NCBI GenBank assembly: GCA_017518185.1 | Contig: JAFWWB010000070.1 | Span: 1-64,000 of the forward strand | Source of the DNA: Lachnospiraceae bacterium | Lineage (GTDB): Bacteria > Bacillota > Clostridia > Lachnospirales > Lachnospiraceae | Length of the DNA: 64,000 nucleotides | Direction: 5' to 3' | Part shown: one piece after another, positions 34,526-43,273 of the stretch | Numbering within the stretch: position 1 is the stretch's first letter | Layout of the letters: each line of letters starts with the position of its first letter | The notes under the pieces: model-generated | What the model saw: the letters and a program-made list of their open reading frames with translations, nothing else | Databases searched by the model: none | Told to the model about the DNA's origin: nothing | Position numbers and translations under genes: made by a program

Positions 34526-37071
34526 CAGATCCCTCTCCTGGCTTTCTCACTCCTTAGGCGCTTCTCAAGTCTGGTATATACCTCGTTTGAGATCATTCCC
34601 AGCTGGCGCCGCACCCTTCTCTCCACAAGCTCTTCTATCTCTTCCTGCTGTACCCTGTCCATGGGACGGGCGGCGTTCTCGATCACCCTCGCAGGTTCCT
34701 TCGTCCTTATTTCCGTTACCGTGGCGGCCTCATGGGTCACCTTCTGCTTAACACTCTCGTTCCTTCTGTATTCCTCAAGGAGCTCTCGCACGTCTTCCTC
34801 CGTCATCTGCTCCTCTATGCGGTGTATGACGTTCACCACGCTGCGCCTGTCTGTGAAGCTCCGGAGCTGTATCCTCTCTTCCGGAGCCTCCGGCATCCTT
34901 TCTGCAATAGCGTTCAGGAGATATACCGTCTCCGCCGGATTCTCCACCGCGCGCATGATGCGTTCTCTCTCCTCCAGCCTCTCCTCTCTCTCCCTGAACT
35001 CGCTCGTGATGAGCTCATGGTAGCTGTTGAGCACGGTATTGGCCCTGGAATCCATCAGCAGCTGGGTCAGTATCTCCCTGCTCCGTTCTCTGTAGACCCG
35101 GTCGGCGACCTCCTCTATCACTTCCTCTTCGCCGTGCCAGACCAGCTCCTGCTCTCTGTAGTCTTCACCTCTCCGGGCTGCCTCTCCCGCAGTCCTCTGC
35201 AGCCGGTCTTCCGTCCTTCCGGGGATGCTCTCAGGCTGCTGCCCTGCTTCCCTCTCCCTCTGACGGAGTATCTCGGTCACCTCTCCGGGCAGATACTCCC
35301 TTATGCGTTCCTGCACCGTCTCTGTCCCGGAGGATCTCAGCACCCGGTCCAGTATCTCCCTGCTACGCTCCCTGTATATCCTGTCGGCAGCTTCTTCTAT
35401 ATCTTCGCCTTCGGTGTAGCGCAGCCGCTCCTGCTCTTCCGCCCTCTCTGCGGCCGCTGCCTGCTCACCTGCCCCTCTTTCAAGGTCCGCATGGAGCATG
35501 GCGGGCTCTCTGATGGCCTGTACACCCTTTTCTCCTCTTCCGGCGTCTTCTATCTGCTTAAGTATCTCTACGGTATCCCTGGGCAGGATCTCGTAGATCT
35601 TCTGGAGCTTCCTGTCCACCGCTGTGGGAGTCTCTTCCTCTTCTTCGCTTAAGAGCTCCAGCAGGTGTTCCCTGTCGGTGAGGCTCATAAGGCTCTCCCT
35701 TATGGTACGCTCCCTGTCACTGGTGCGGTTGGTCCTCTCTTCCTTTTCAAGGAGTATGCGCCTTATCTCCCTGTAGCGCTCCAGTTTTTCGCTGTTCTGT
35801 TCATTTACTCTTTCAAGCCTGTTCTCTATGCTCTCTTCCCTGTTGTTCTCAAGGAATTCACGCTGCGCCGAATAGAAGCTGTGGTCTCTCTGCTCCTCTC
35901 TTATGCGCTCCAGCTCCTCAAGGCTGTAGGTATCGCTTTCATACCCCTCCCTGTAAAGCTCCTCCCTCAGGATCTCCACGAAGCTGTTCCTCTCATTCAT
36001 CAGCTCGGTGGAGAGACGGTCGGTATTCATGACTATCTCTTCAAGGACGTTCAGCTCCTGTCTCTCGGCCCTGTTCACCACCGTAAGGCTGCCGTCCCTC
36101 AGCTGTATGGGAGTCCTGCCCTCCCTGGCCTCTATGAGAATGCGGCTTAAGCTGTTGTCGGCAGTGCGGTAGAAGCTGTTCCTCAGCTCCATCCAGCGCT
36201 TCACTTCCTTTTCGCTGCGGAGAGCCATGGTGTGGTCGAAGCTTCTCAGCACCTCCAGCAGCACTGCGGAATTTATCCGCTCCCTGATCACGGGCTCGCT
36301 TACCTCGCCGCCTTCAAGCACCTCTTCCTCATAGCTGTTCTCTGTCCTGTATATCATGGGCACAGACTCGCCCATCGCGATCTCACGGAACCTGTTGAGC
36401 AGCAGCTGTCTTGCGGTATAGCTCTGCTCAGAGATGTTTATCTCCTCAAAGCTCAGGCTGTCCCCCGCATTGTTCCGGGACATGTTCTGGACGGTCTGGT
36501 AGATTGCTCCGGTCTGCAGGCGTTTCATTATGTTCATGAAAAGATAGTTGGTATCGGCGGCCCGCTGCGGCTCCTCATCCTCCTCTTCTGCCTCCTGCCT
36601 TATCTCCTGCCAGCTGTTTATCAGCTGCGTGATCTGGGGAAGGTTTTCCAGATACACGTCGGTAAGGCGGCTGCTCATCTTTGTCTCCTCCAGGAAGGTC
36701 CTGGCCTCCTCCATGAAGCGGCGGTCATCCCTGATCCCCAGCTGGTGGAGCACATTGCTTATATAGACCCTGTCCTGGTAGCTCAGGTTCACGTCGCTGC
36801 TGATGAGTATGCGGTTGGCCACATTGCTTATAAGGGTCTGCTGCAGCTCCGTAAAGGAATATACATTATTCTGTATGCCTGTTATGCTGTCCCCTCCGCC
36901 CTCTGCAAGAAGTATCTGGGGCGGGGTATGGAGCATATGTGTCAGGCTCTGTTCGCTGATATGCGCTCCCATCATCGCATAATTTCCTCTTATGCGCTCG
37001 CCGAAGCCGTCACCTCTTCCGATGGCAAAGCCTGCGGTCTTCAGTTCTATGGGGGCTTTCATTATCAGCAA
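34525..37071 (-). CDS. 848-aa Glu/Arg-rich coiled-coil protein, possible tape measure
   Basis: The start is a TTG at 37071 with GGAG ten bases upstream; an ATG at 37062 is too far from a ribosome site. Residues 1-130 are moderately ordered; from about 290 onward the protein is almost continuous charged helix (runs of E, R, L). It has an internal duplication: 'EEAADRIYRERSREILDRVL' and 'EEVADRVYRERSREILTQLL', about 120 residues apart. Length, composition and position between tube and adaptor genes suggest the tape-measure protein, although eCIS tape measures are usually encoded elsewhere. It is not similar enough to a known family to be sure. Confidence 0.5.
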   Translation of the reverse strand: MLIMKAPIELKTAGFAIGRGDGFGERIRGNYAMMGAHISEQSLTHMLHTPPQILLAEGGGDSITGIQNNVYSFTELQQTLISNVANRILISSDVNLSYQDRVYISNVLHQLGIRDDRRFMEEARTFLEETKMSSRLTDVYLENLPQITQLINSWQEIRQEAEEEDEEPQRAADTNYLFMNIMKRLQTGAIYQTVQNMSRNNAGDSLSFEEINISEQSYTARQLLLNRFREIAMGESVPMIYRTENSYEEEVLEGGEVSEPVIRERINSAVLLEVLRSFDHTMALRSEKEVKRWMELRNSFYRTADNSLSRILIEAREGRTPIQLRDGSLTVVNRAERQELNVLEEIVMNTDRLSTELMNERNSFVEILREELYREGYESDTYSLEELERIREEQRDHSFYSAQREFLENNREESIENRLERVNEQNSEKLERYREIRRILLEKEERTNRTSDRERTIRESLMSLTDREHLLELLSEEEEETPTAVDRKLQKIYEILPRDTVEILKQIEDAGRGEKGVQAIREPAMLHADLERGAGEQAAAAERAEEQERLRYTEGEDIEEAADRIYRERSREILDRVLRSSGTETVQERIREYLPGEVTEILRQREREAGQQPESIPGRTEDRLQRTAGEAARRGEDYREQELVWHGEEEVIEEVADRVYRERSREILTQLLMDSRANTVLNSYHELITSEFREREERLEERERIMRAVENPAETVYLLNAIAERMPEAPEERIQLRSFTDRRSVVNVIHRIEEQMTEEDVRELLEEYRRNESVKQKVTHEAATVTEIRTKEPARVIENAARPMDRVQQEEIEELVERRVRRQLGMISNEVYTRLEKRLRSEKARRGI

Positions 37072-37097
37072 CTTGGGATATCTCCGTTCTTATGGTT

Positions 37098-39119
37098 TTA
37101 TTTCAACGCATCGACCATCCTGGCTCTCTTATCCTTGGGCCAGCGTACTGTCGGGGCATGGGTGGAATCGTTTTTCTGGGATATAGCTCTGGTAGAAACG
37201 GAAGGATCCTTCTGCCCTATAAAGGTATTGCTGTCCACCTTTGTCGATCCGTCCCAGCTTGCCTTATACCTGGTGCCGTCGGCACCCTCTGCGGCTTCCA
37301 CTTCCGTTGCACGGGTGGCCGCGCTGCCCTTCTTTCCGATACCGCTGTTCTTATCCACCTCGGTGGAACCTTCCCAGCTGAAGGCGTAGCTTCCGTCAGC
37401 GGAACGGCTGTCGTCCACCGGAGACCTCTCCGCCCTTACCTGTGCGGACTTCTCCCTGGTCTTGGTCTTATTTTCAACAGTCTCCCCGAGGCCGTCCCAC
37501 TGGAATTTGTACCTGGTCCCGTCGGCACCCTCCACAGACTTCACTTCCGTTGCACGGGTAGCTCCGCTTCCCTTCTTACCGATACCGCTGTCCGCATTCA
37601 CCTCGGTGGAACCTTCCCAGTGGAATTTATACTTTGTGCCGTCCACCGGCTTTCCTTCTTCATCCGTTGCGGGAGTGACCTTCGGCGCGCGCGTTTCGGG
37701 AGGCAGCGGTTTTCCGTCCTTATCCGTCTTTGGATTACCCTCTTCGTCCACGGGACCCTTACCGGTCCAGTGGAAAGCATCTTCTCCGTTAGCGGCATAT
37801 GTATCGTCGGTGCCCGCCTTCGAAGCCCTGACGGCGGCACCTGCTTCCTTTTTCTTTGTCTTATGCTTCACCGTCTCTCCGAGGCCGTCCCACCGGAATG
37901 AATACTTGGTGCCGTCCACCGGATTTCCTTCTTCATCCGTTGCGGGAGTGACCTTTGCCGCACGGGTACCCACGGGCAGTTCGTTCCCGTCCTCATCCTT
38001 CATCGGATTACCGTCTTCATCCACAGGAGGCTTTCCGGTCCAGCGGAAAGCATCTTCTCCGTTAGCGGCATATGTATCGTCGGTACCCGCCTTCGCTGCC
38101 CTGACGGCGGCACCTGCTTCCTTTTTCTTTGTCTTATGCTCCACCGTCTTTCCGAGACCATCCCAGTGGAATTTGTATTTCGTTCCGTCCACAGGGTTGC
38201 CGTTTTCGTCTGTAGCGGGCGTGATCTTCGGAGCACGTGTATCGGGAGGCAGTTCCTTGCCGTCCAACCCCGTTTTGGGTTTGCCCTCTTCATCCACAGG
38301 AGCTTTACCGGTCCAGTGGAAGGCCATACTTCCGTCCTTGGAGCGTGCACTGTCATTTGTCGGCTTTCTTGCCCTTGTGCTGCCGGCCTCCAATGCGACT
38401 TTCTTCTTGGCTATCATCTTACCTGAACTGTCTGTTATCGGTTTGCCGTCCCTGTCTTTGAGGTATACGATATTTCCGTCTTCGTCAGTTTCATCCACGA
38501 CGCGTCCGAAAAGCTTGACATTGGGATCCATAAGGCTGGAAAGACCGTCGGGTACGGTGACCCTCAGGAGCTCCCTGTATGCTATGGTGGTAGTCTCGGT
38601 CAGAAGGCCGCTTGACTCGGCGTTCAGCTCACCGTAATCCTTGCTCATAACGGTACAGCCGGTGAAGGTATAAACCCTGAAAGGGGTAAAATTCTTGTAA
38701 AAAGGAAGACGCCATACCATGAGCACTATGGGGAGGATAAGATCCGTACCGGGCTGAAGGGGATCTATATAATCCACGCCCACGTATCTTTCCACCTGGA
38801 AGGTAAAGGGCTGGGACACAGGCTTGCGGCGCATATGCACGTAGTCGTTGAGGCCTCCCTCCTGGATATACTCGTACTCATTGGCCTTGGTAAAGTTATG
38901 GACCTTGCGGCAGGGCAGATCAAAAAGCCCCTCCACCCTCAGCATGAAGTTGAAGTTGGGGCTTACGTTCCTTCCGGTGTTGTAGACCAGCCAGTTCTTA
39001 TCGGTTCCCTCATACTGCTCGGGAATGGCAACCGCATCGTTCGCGTCTTTTATCGCTTTCCGGTCTTTATCTCTCTCGTCATTATCTTTATATACGGATG
39101 TTTCTGTCGTTTCTGCCAT
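37098..39119 (-). CDS. Tube-like protein with nine F-x-W-x-G repeats
   Basis: 673 residues. Residues about 45-200 resemble a gp19-type tube domain ('NFMLRVEGLFDLPCRKVHNF', 'PVSQPFTFQVERYV', 'VYTFTGCTVMSKDYGELNAE', 'IAYRELLRVTVP'). From about 245 to 645 the chain is a repeat array. Tryptophans at 269, 319, 360, 410, 451, 501, 541, 582 and 622 sit in F-x-W-(T/D/E)-G, spaced 40-50 residues, each unit ending in (T/V)RA. Units alternate between two types (WTGK.PVDE and WDGLG.TV..KTK). The extension is hydrophilic and probably faces away from the tube core. DNA identity between units is high, indicating recent duplication. Confidence 0.75.
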   Translation of the reverse strand: MAETTETSVYKDNDERDKDRKAIKDANDAVAIPEQYEGTDKNWLVYNTGRNVSPNFNFMLRVEGLFDLPCRKVHNFTKANEYEYIQEGGLNDYVHMRRKPVSQPFTFQVERYVGVDYIDPLQPGTDLILPIVLMVWRLPFYKNFTPFRVYTFTGCTVMSKDYGELNAESSGLLTETTTIAYRELLRVTVPDGLSSLMDPNVKLFGRVVDETDEDGNIVYLKDRDGKPITDSSGKMIAKKKVALEAGSTRARKPTNDSARSKDGSMAFHWTGKAPVDEEGKPKTGLDGKELPPDTRAPKITPATDENGNPVDGTKYKFHWDGLGKTVEHKTKKKEAGAAVRAAKAGTDDTYAANGEDAFRWTGKPPVDEDGNPMKDEDGNELPVGTRAAKVTPATDEEGNPVDGTKYSFRWDGLGETVKHKTKKKEAGAAVRASKAGTDDTYAANGEDAFHWTGKGPVDEEGNPKTDKDGKPLPPETRAPKVTPATDEEGKPVDGTKYKFHWEGSTEVNADSGIGKKGSGATRATEVKSVEGADGTRYKFQWDGLGETVENKTKTREKSAQVRAERSPVDDSRSADGSYAFSWEGSTEVDKNSGIGKKGSAATRATEVEAAEGADGTRYKASWDGSTKVDSNTFIGQKDPSVSTRAISQKNDSTHAPTVRWPKDKRARMVDALK

Positions 39120-39137
39120 TCTTTCATCCCTTTCCGC

Positions 39138-39353
39138 TTAGCGGCTTGCTTTCATTTCAAAGATACTCTTTTCTTTCTTTTCCTTTGAGGGATTCAGCCT
39201 TTCGTTTATCCCGGAGATCTCGGCGCACCAGCGTCTTCGGCTTCTGTGGTCTATGGCCTGCACCTCCTCATGGCTCCAGTGGAAGTAGTAGGAGATAAAG
39301 GCCATTTCCCGGTAAAGCTCGTCCTCGGGATAGAGCTTAAGCCCTCTTAAGTA
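39138..39353 (-). CDS. DUF6760 domain reached by -1 frameshift from the tail chaperone gene
   Basis: This 71-codon frame has no ATG, GTG or TTG before its conserved start; the first ATG (39305) would remove 'GLKLYPEDELYRE', which belongs to the family. 'MAFISYYFHWSHEEVQAIDH' and 'RSRRRWCAEISGIN' match small DUF6760 proteins of CIS clusters. The frame is exactly -1 relative to the 117-aa gene. The junction carries A AAT TTT, so ribosomes slipping there would make a 187-aa fusion. A 55-aa product initiated at 39305 is the alternative, but its ribosome site is poor. Confidence 0.65.
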   Translation of the reverse strand, partial: YLRGLKLYPEDELYREMAFISYYFHWSHEEVQAIDHRSRRRWCAEISGINERLNPSKEKKEKSIFEMKASR

Positions 39354-39700
39354 AAATTTAGCGGTACCTCGAAGGTCCTGCCGCAGTCGGGGCAGGTGAC
39401 CTGCATCACCGGCGGTTCGATGTCGTTGATGCGCTGGTACATATCCTGGAGGAAGGCCAGGTCGGCGGTGAAGAGCTTCTCGACCAGGGTGGCCGTCACG
39501 GACTCCACGCCCTCCAGCTCGGTGATCACCTTGCTCAGTATGACTATCGTAAGGTATGAAGGGTTCGAGAGCACACGGGGATCGTGGGTGGCGCTGATCT
39601 CGTCGCCTGCAGTCGCCAGACGCATCTTGCCCCTCTTGTGCAGGTCTCCCGTGCTGTCCATATAGCCCTTCGGCAGGGTGAATTCATATACTGTTTCCAT
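39347..39700 (-). CDS. Tail assembly chaperone-like protein (117 aa)
   Basis: 117 residues: 'YEFTLPKGYMDSTGDLHKRG' and 'LSNPSYLTIVILSKVITELE' resemble small 'phage tail assembly protein' components found between tube and tape genes. A CPDC pair near the end ('QVTCPDCGRTFEVPLNF') recalls half a zinc ribbon. The ribosome site AAGGAGGAAACC is strong. The last sense codons contain a canonical slippery heptamer that would extend the protein into the DUF6760 frame, as in the lambda G/GT chaperone pair. Confidence 0.7.
   Translation of the reverse strand: METVYEFTLPKGYMDSTGDLHKRGKMRLATAGDEISATHDPRVLSNPSYLTIVILSKVITELEGVESVTATLVEKLFTADLAFLQDMYQRINDIEPPVMQVTCPDCGRTFEVPLNFT
39353..39359 (-). promoter_or_regulatory. 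Predicted -1 ribosomal frameshift site A AAT TTT
   Basis: On the minus strand the heptamer A-AAT-TTT fits X-XXY-YYZ in the frame of the 117-aa gene, one codon before its TAA. The -1 frame continues into the DUF6760 sequence. A short inverted repeat CTTAAG-AGGG-CTTAAG begins one base downstream. That is closer than usual for a stimulator, so it may not matter. Confidence 0.6.
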
Positions 39701-39724
39701 GGTTTCCTCCTTGGATATAAAAAA

Positions 39725-39814
39725 TCGGCCGATCGTCTCGAAGCTTTCGGCTTACCGGTACTCTCGGACGCACGGGGCATGTGCCCCGTACGCCCTGACT
39801 GCCGGTAAGCAGTC
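39725..39814 (-). promoter_or_regulatory. Structured attenuator-like element between tube and chaperone genes
   Basis: Within about 120 noncoding bases the minus strand holds nested inverted repeats. GCTTACCGG (39802-39810) pairs with CCGGTAAGC (39750-39758). Inside it ACGGGGCA pairs with TGCCCCGT (39772-39789). A competing hairpin GACTGC-TTACCG-GCAGTC (39797-39814) cannot coexist with the outer stem. The element ends in GCCGA...TCGGC and a run of six T (39725-39730), like a weak terminator. It probably sets high sheath/tube and low downstream expression, and may protect the mRNA 3' end. Confidence 0.6.
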
Positions 39815-39821
39815 GTAAGTC

Positions 39822-40319
39822 TTAGTTGGGGATAACCAGCTCTTCGTAAGCGATCTCGACTGACTCTATAGCCACATCACTGGTCTTAGCGTCCAGGTCG
39901 GGAGCGTTATACTTGGTAACCCATGCGTTGGTGAGGGTCCACTGTCTGGTACCTACAGCTGAGGTGACCAGAGCGTTGGGTGCACCGGTGTTAATGTCGA
40001 TAAGCTCTATCGTAACATTATTCCTGGGGATCGCACCACGGATCTCGGTAACGCACTCCTTGATCCACTCCTTAAAAGCACTGTCAAGGATGTATCCCAT
40101 CTTCAGCGTAACATTGCCGTGCTTCACAAGGCCGGGGATCTTAACCGGTGCAAGTGAGCCGGAGTTGCCCTGACGGAACTCGATCACATCGACCGATGCC
40201 TCTACGCCGGACACCTCGCTGAATGCCGCTGTTCCCGCCACGGAGTCAACCGTGACGAGGAAGTTCATTTTAGTCAATGGATATGAAGAACCGTTTGAAT
40301 TTTCATATTCTGATGCCAT
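39822..40319 (-). CDS. Tail tube protein (Afp1/gp19/Hcp-like)
   Basis: 165 residues, typical length. 'YPLTKMNFLVTVDSVAGTAA', 'FSEVSGVEASVDVIEFRQGN', 'PGLVKHGNVTLKMGYI' and 'ESVEIAYEELVIPN' follow the T4-like tube pattern. It polymerises into the inner tube. It is encoded directly after the sheath with a strong ribosome site (GGAGGGTTGAC) and followed by an attenuator-like structure. Confidence 0.92.
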   Translation of the reverse strand: MASEYENSNGSSYPLTKMNFLVTVDSVAGTAAFSEVSGVEASVDVIEFRQGNSGSLAPVKIPGLVKHGNVTLKMGYILDSAFKEWIKECVTEIRGAIPRNNVTIELIDINTGAPNALVTSAVGTRQWTLTNAWVTKYNAPDLDAKTSDVAIESVEIAYEELVIPN

Positions 40320-40337
40320 CTGTCAACCCTCCATTCT

Positions 40338-42041
40338 TTACTCTTCGCCGCCTTCGCCGCCTGCTTCTGCCGTGTGCTGAGTCACGCGGAAGATAACAAA
40401 TTCAGCGGGTCTGGACGGTGCGATGCCTATGTTACATATCAATCTGCCGTTCATGATATCATCACGGGACATCGTAGAAGGGCCGATCTCGACGAAGTAG
40501 CTCTCTCCTGCGGAGTTACCTGCCAGCATACCGTTTCTCCACAGACCATCCAGGAAGGATGAGACCGTAAGAGCAACACGCTGCCAGAGAGTAGCATCGT
40601 TGGGCTCGAATACGACCCAGTTGGTATTCCTCTTGATGCTCTCTTCCACATAGATGAAGAGTCTCCTTACGTTGACATACTTGAAAGAAGAGTTGCTGGA
40701 TGCGGTTCTTGCACCCCATACGCGGATACCCTGGCCGGGAAGCGCACGGATAAGGTTGATGCCTTCGGGATTCAGTATATCCTGCTCAGCCTTCGTATAA
40801 TTGATGGAAAGGCCGGTGCACTGTACGATCTCGTTAGCAGGTGCCTTGTGCACGCCGCGGGCGATGTCCGTTCTGGAGTAAACACCCATGATGGCTCCTG
40901 AAGGGGGAATGAAGGCGGGCTTGTTGGCCGCGCGGTCAAACACCTGGATCCAGGGGTGATACATAGCAGCATAGGTGGAATCCACCATGCTCCTGTAATC
41001 TATAAGATCACTGGTCTTGTAGAGCTCCTGAGGCATATCAAATACGGCGAAACGGCTGTGGAGATTCTCGCAGTGCGCTATCAGGGATACCATCACCTCG
41101 GGTGTGGTCACGCCCGGGACTGCCATCATGCTCACATTGCTGTTCTCAAGGAAGCTCTGGATACCGGTACGCTTGCCGGGTCCGTTGTCCTCGCCGATGA
41201 AATCACCTGCGGTGATCTTGGAGATATTGCCGTTGGTGCCTCCCTCAAGAAGGAAGCTGCCTGCCTCTCCGCCGTTATCGAGGATGGCATCCACGGGGTC
41301 TACTGCCTCGTCGGGAACCTTTACCTCGACGTCAACCAGCTCGCTGGAATCAAGTCTTGCTCCAACGAAACGGGGTGACCTGGTGTTAAGGCTCAGCTCG
41401 GTATAAACCTCGACCTGATCCGCATAACGGACAGTCAGATCAAAGTTGACGAGCATGAGGACATTCTTGGGAACAAGGGCATTGTCGATAGCCTTTGCGG
41501 GAAGCTCCGCATCAAAGGTCACAACGTTGTCCATGATGGTCTCGATGAGGTAGAGAGCGCCGTCGAACTCAACGGTGTCACCCTCACGGAAGCCGTCTGT
41601 GGACTTTACCTTATAGCCTGTATCCTTCTGCTCAAGTACCTGCATCTTGATCTTGCGCAGCGGCGCTACGGAGACCTGGATACGGTTGCCCCACTTGCCG
41701 GGGTTCTTCGCACTGACCTTGAGTATGCCGCTCTCCAGAGAAGCGCACTTTGCGTCCTTGGGAGCCACACGGCTTACATAGCAGCGTGTTCCGCCGTTCA
41801 CGAAGAACTGCTCAACGCTGGGTGCGAGATAACGGTACTCACCGTATTCAAACTCGGAAAGATATCCGCCGAACTGCTGTACAAAACTCTTATAACTTGT
41901 GACGAGCGAGGGAGCGCCCGTAACGGGACCTTTCTCGGTCAGGCCGATAAAACCTGCCGTGCTCGTTCCTACTCCTTCAATACTTCTGGGGGAATTGTCA
42001 TACTCCTCCACATATACTCCGGGTGATAAATACTCAGCCAT
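40338..42041 (-). CDS. Contractile sheath protein
   Basis: 567 residues. The N-terminal 'YLSPGVYVEEYDNSPRSIEG' and 'TAGFIGLTEKGPVTGAP' and the C-terminal 'SSFKYVNVRRLFIYVEESIK', 'NDATLWQRVALTVSSFLDGL' and 'RPAEFVIFRVTQHTAE' are diagnostic of tail sheath proteins. Only one sheath gene is present, whereas Afp and PVC carry several. Contraction of this protein drives the tube outward. Confidence 0.95.
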   Translation of the reverse strand: MAEYLSPGVYVEEYDNSPRSIEGVGTSTAGFIGLTEKGPVTGAPSLVTSYKSFVQQFGGYLSEFEYGEYRYLAPSVEQFFVNGGTRCYVSRVAPKDAKCASLESGILKVSAKNPGKWGNRIQVSVAPLRKIKMQVLEQKDTGYKVKSTDGFREGDTVEFDGALYLIETIMDNVVTFDAELPAKAIDNALVPKNVLMLVNFDLTVRYADQVEVYTELSLNTRSPRFVGARLDSSELVDVEVKVPDEAVDPVDAILDNGGEAGSFLLEGGTNGNISKITAGDFIGEDNGPGKRTGIQSFLENSNVSMMAVPGVTTPEVMVSLIAHCENLHSRFAVFDMPQELYKTSDLIDYRSMVDSTYAAMYHPWIQVFDRAANKPAFIPPSGAIMGVYSRTDIARGVHKAPANEIVQCTGLSINYTKAEQDILNPEGINLIRALPGQGIRVWGARTASSNSSFKYVNVRRLFIYVEESIKRNTNWVVFEPNDATLWQRVALTVSSFLDGLWRNGMLAGNSAGESYFVEIGPSTMSRDDIMNGRLICNIGIAPSRPAEFVIFRVTQHTAEAGGEGGEE

Positions 42042-42081
42042 CTGTTTCCTCCTTTATTTGATGTCTGTTATGTCCGAATTA

Positions 42082-42471
42082 TCAGCTTGCCGTTACCTTT
42101 ACCTGTCCCGGCATTACCATCGAGATATTGCCGGCATATGCGCACATCATCTTGCAGTCCGAGCAGAGGACCGGTTTGCCTCCGATGAGTATCTTCGGCT
42201 TCGTCGGTATCCAGGTTCCCGCCGGAGCGGGTACACAGGGCTGGGGTGTGAGCACTCCCAGGGCTGCTGCCGTTGCCGCCGCCACCTGCGGATTTGCGAG
42301 GGAATTGCACATCCCGAAGGGACCTACATTCGCCATTGCCGCTGAATCCTGAATGGTCGCCACAGGCTTTCCGTCAGCCATCACCGTCTGGTTCGTGGTG
42401 ACCTTTACATCTGCCGGCATGGTACCCATCGTGCAGGTCGCCTTGCCACTCATCACCACTATCTCACTCAT
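42082..42471 (-). CDS. PAAR-like DUF4280 spike-tip protein
   Basis: 129 residues from the ATG at 42471, overlapping the end of the upstream gene and preceded by an AAGG-type ribosome site. A longer frame upstream exists only as read-through of that gene. Sequence: 'IVVMSGKATCTMGTMPADVK', 'ATIQDSAAMANVGPFGMCNS', 'PTKPKILIGGKPVLCSDCKM', the DUF4280 PAAR-like pattern with several Cys/Met/His that may bind a metal at the needle tip. It sits before the sheath rather than beside the spike. Confidence 0.88.
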   Translation of the reverse strand: MSEIVVMSGKATCTMGTMPADVKVTTNQTVMADGKPVATIQDSAAMANVGPFGMCNSLANPQVAAATAAALGVLTPQPCVPAPAGTWIPTKPKILIGGKPVLCSDCKMMCAYAGNISMVMPGQVKVTAS

Positions 42472-43273
42472 CCTTCGTCTCCTCTTCTTCCTGCTTTGCG
42501 CTTTCTGCGTTTTTCTTCCTCTTCCTGTGGGCAGTGAGTACACACTTTTCCGGATCCTTCAGGTCTATCTGCTGAAAATAAACCTCGCCCTTGTGGACGT
42601 AGCGGACAAGCCAATGGGGGCTTCCTCCGCTGTCCCGGACCCTCAGAAGGTAATTTCCCTTCTTGTCACAGCTTCCGAAGACTATCCTGCAGATTGGTGC
42701 ATTAACGGTACACGGCATTTCCAGCAGCTCTTTTGTTGTGACAGTTGCTGCCGCATCGGTTTCGGACACAACAAATTTTTCGTAACTGTTGTTGTCCGCC
42801 GCAAGGATTCCGTACCGGCCGTAATCCATATCCAGCATCCTGCCCGTCTGTTTGATGACGGTCATCTGTCTCTTCTTCGGCTGATAGCTCGAAAAACGAC
42901 ATACCGGATGATTCACGTCCACGGCTTCCAGGGCTTCCAGATAAGGAAGGTTTCCGAAAATGCCGATGACTGTCTCCCCTTTTGCATGCTTCTCTGACGG
43001 TATCAGGAAGATGTCGCAGGTTGGGATCCTGTCGTCCAATTCCTCGTAACGAACATCGACGCCTGCTTTTTCATAGCCGAAGGCCTCCACGTCAAGACGG
43101 AAATCATGACGTTCTGTGTTGATGAACACGAAACAGCCGTCTCCCCGCGGTGCCGGTCGTGCGCTCTGTCCGTTCTCGAAGAACCGTACATTGCCTTCTT
43201 CGACCGCAGCTCCCGTGGTGGTGTCAATTAGCCGGATCAGCAGTCCGAGCTGTGCACGTATCACAGAAGCCAT
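42464..43273 (-). CDS. Beta-sandwich CIS accessory protein, unknown function
   Basis: 269 residues. The N-terminal roughly 100 residues look like a carboxypeptidase-regulatory-like beta-sandwich ('LIRLIDTTTGAAVEEGNVRF', 'FINTERHDFRLDVEAFGYEK'). The central part (about 120-235) is beta-rich with 'MLDMDYGRYGILAADNNSYE'; the C-terminus is Lys/Glu-rich. It starts at the stop of the DUF4255 gene. Proteins between the cap and tip genes in eCIS clusters are variable; it could decorate the sheath or baseplate. No enzyme motif seen. Confidence 0.6.
   Translation of the reverse strand: MASVIRAQLGLLIRLIDTTTGAAVEEGNVRFFENGQSARPAPRGDGCFVFINTERHDFRLDVEAFGYEKAGVDVRYEELDDRIPTCDIFLIPSEKHAKGETVIGIFGNLPYLEALEAVDVNHPVCRFSSYQPKKRQMTVIKQTGRMLDMDYGRYGILAADNNSYEKFVVSETDAAATVTTKELLEMPCTVNAPICRIVFGSCDKKGNYLLRVRDSGGSPHWLVRYVHKGEVYFQQIDLKDPEKCVLTAHRKRKKNAESAKQEEEETKDE

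Noticed and set aside
39354-39374. CTTAAG-AGGG-CTTAAG hairpin as certain frameshift stimulator
   Set aside because: It lies only about one base after the slippery site (mapped on the minus strand just below 39353) and has an A/T-rich stem, so a stimulatory role is not supported; recorded only as a note.
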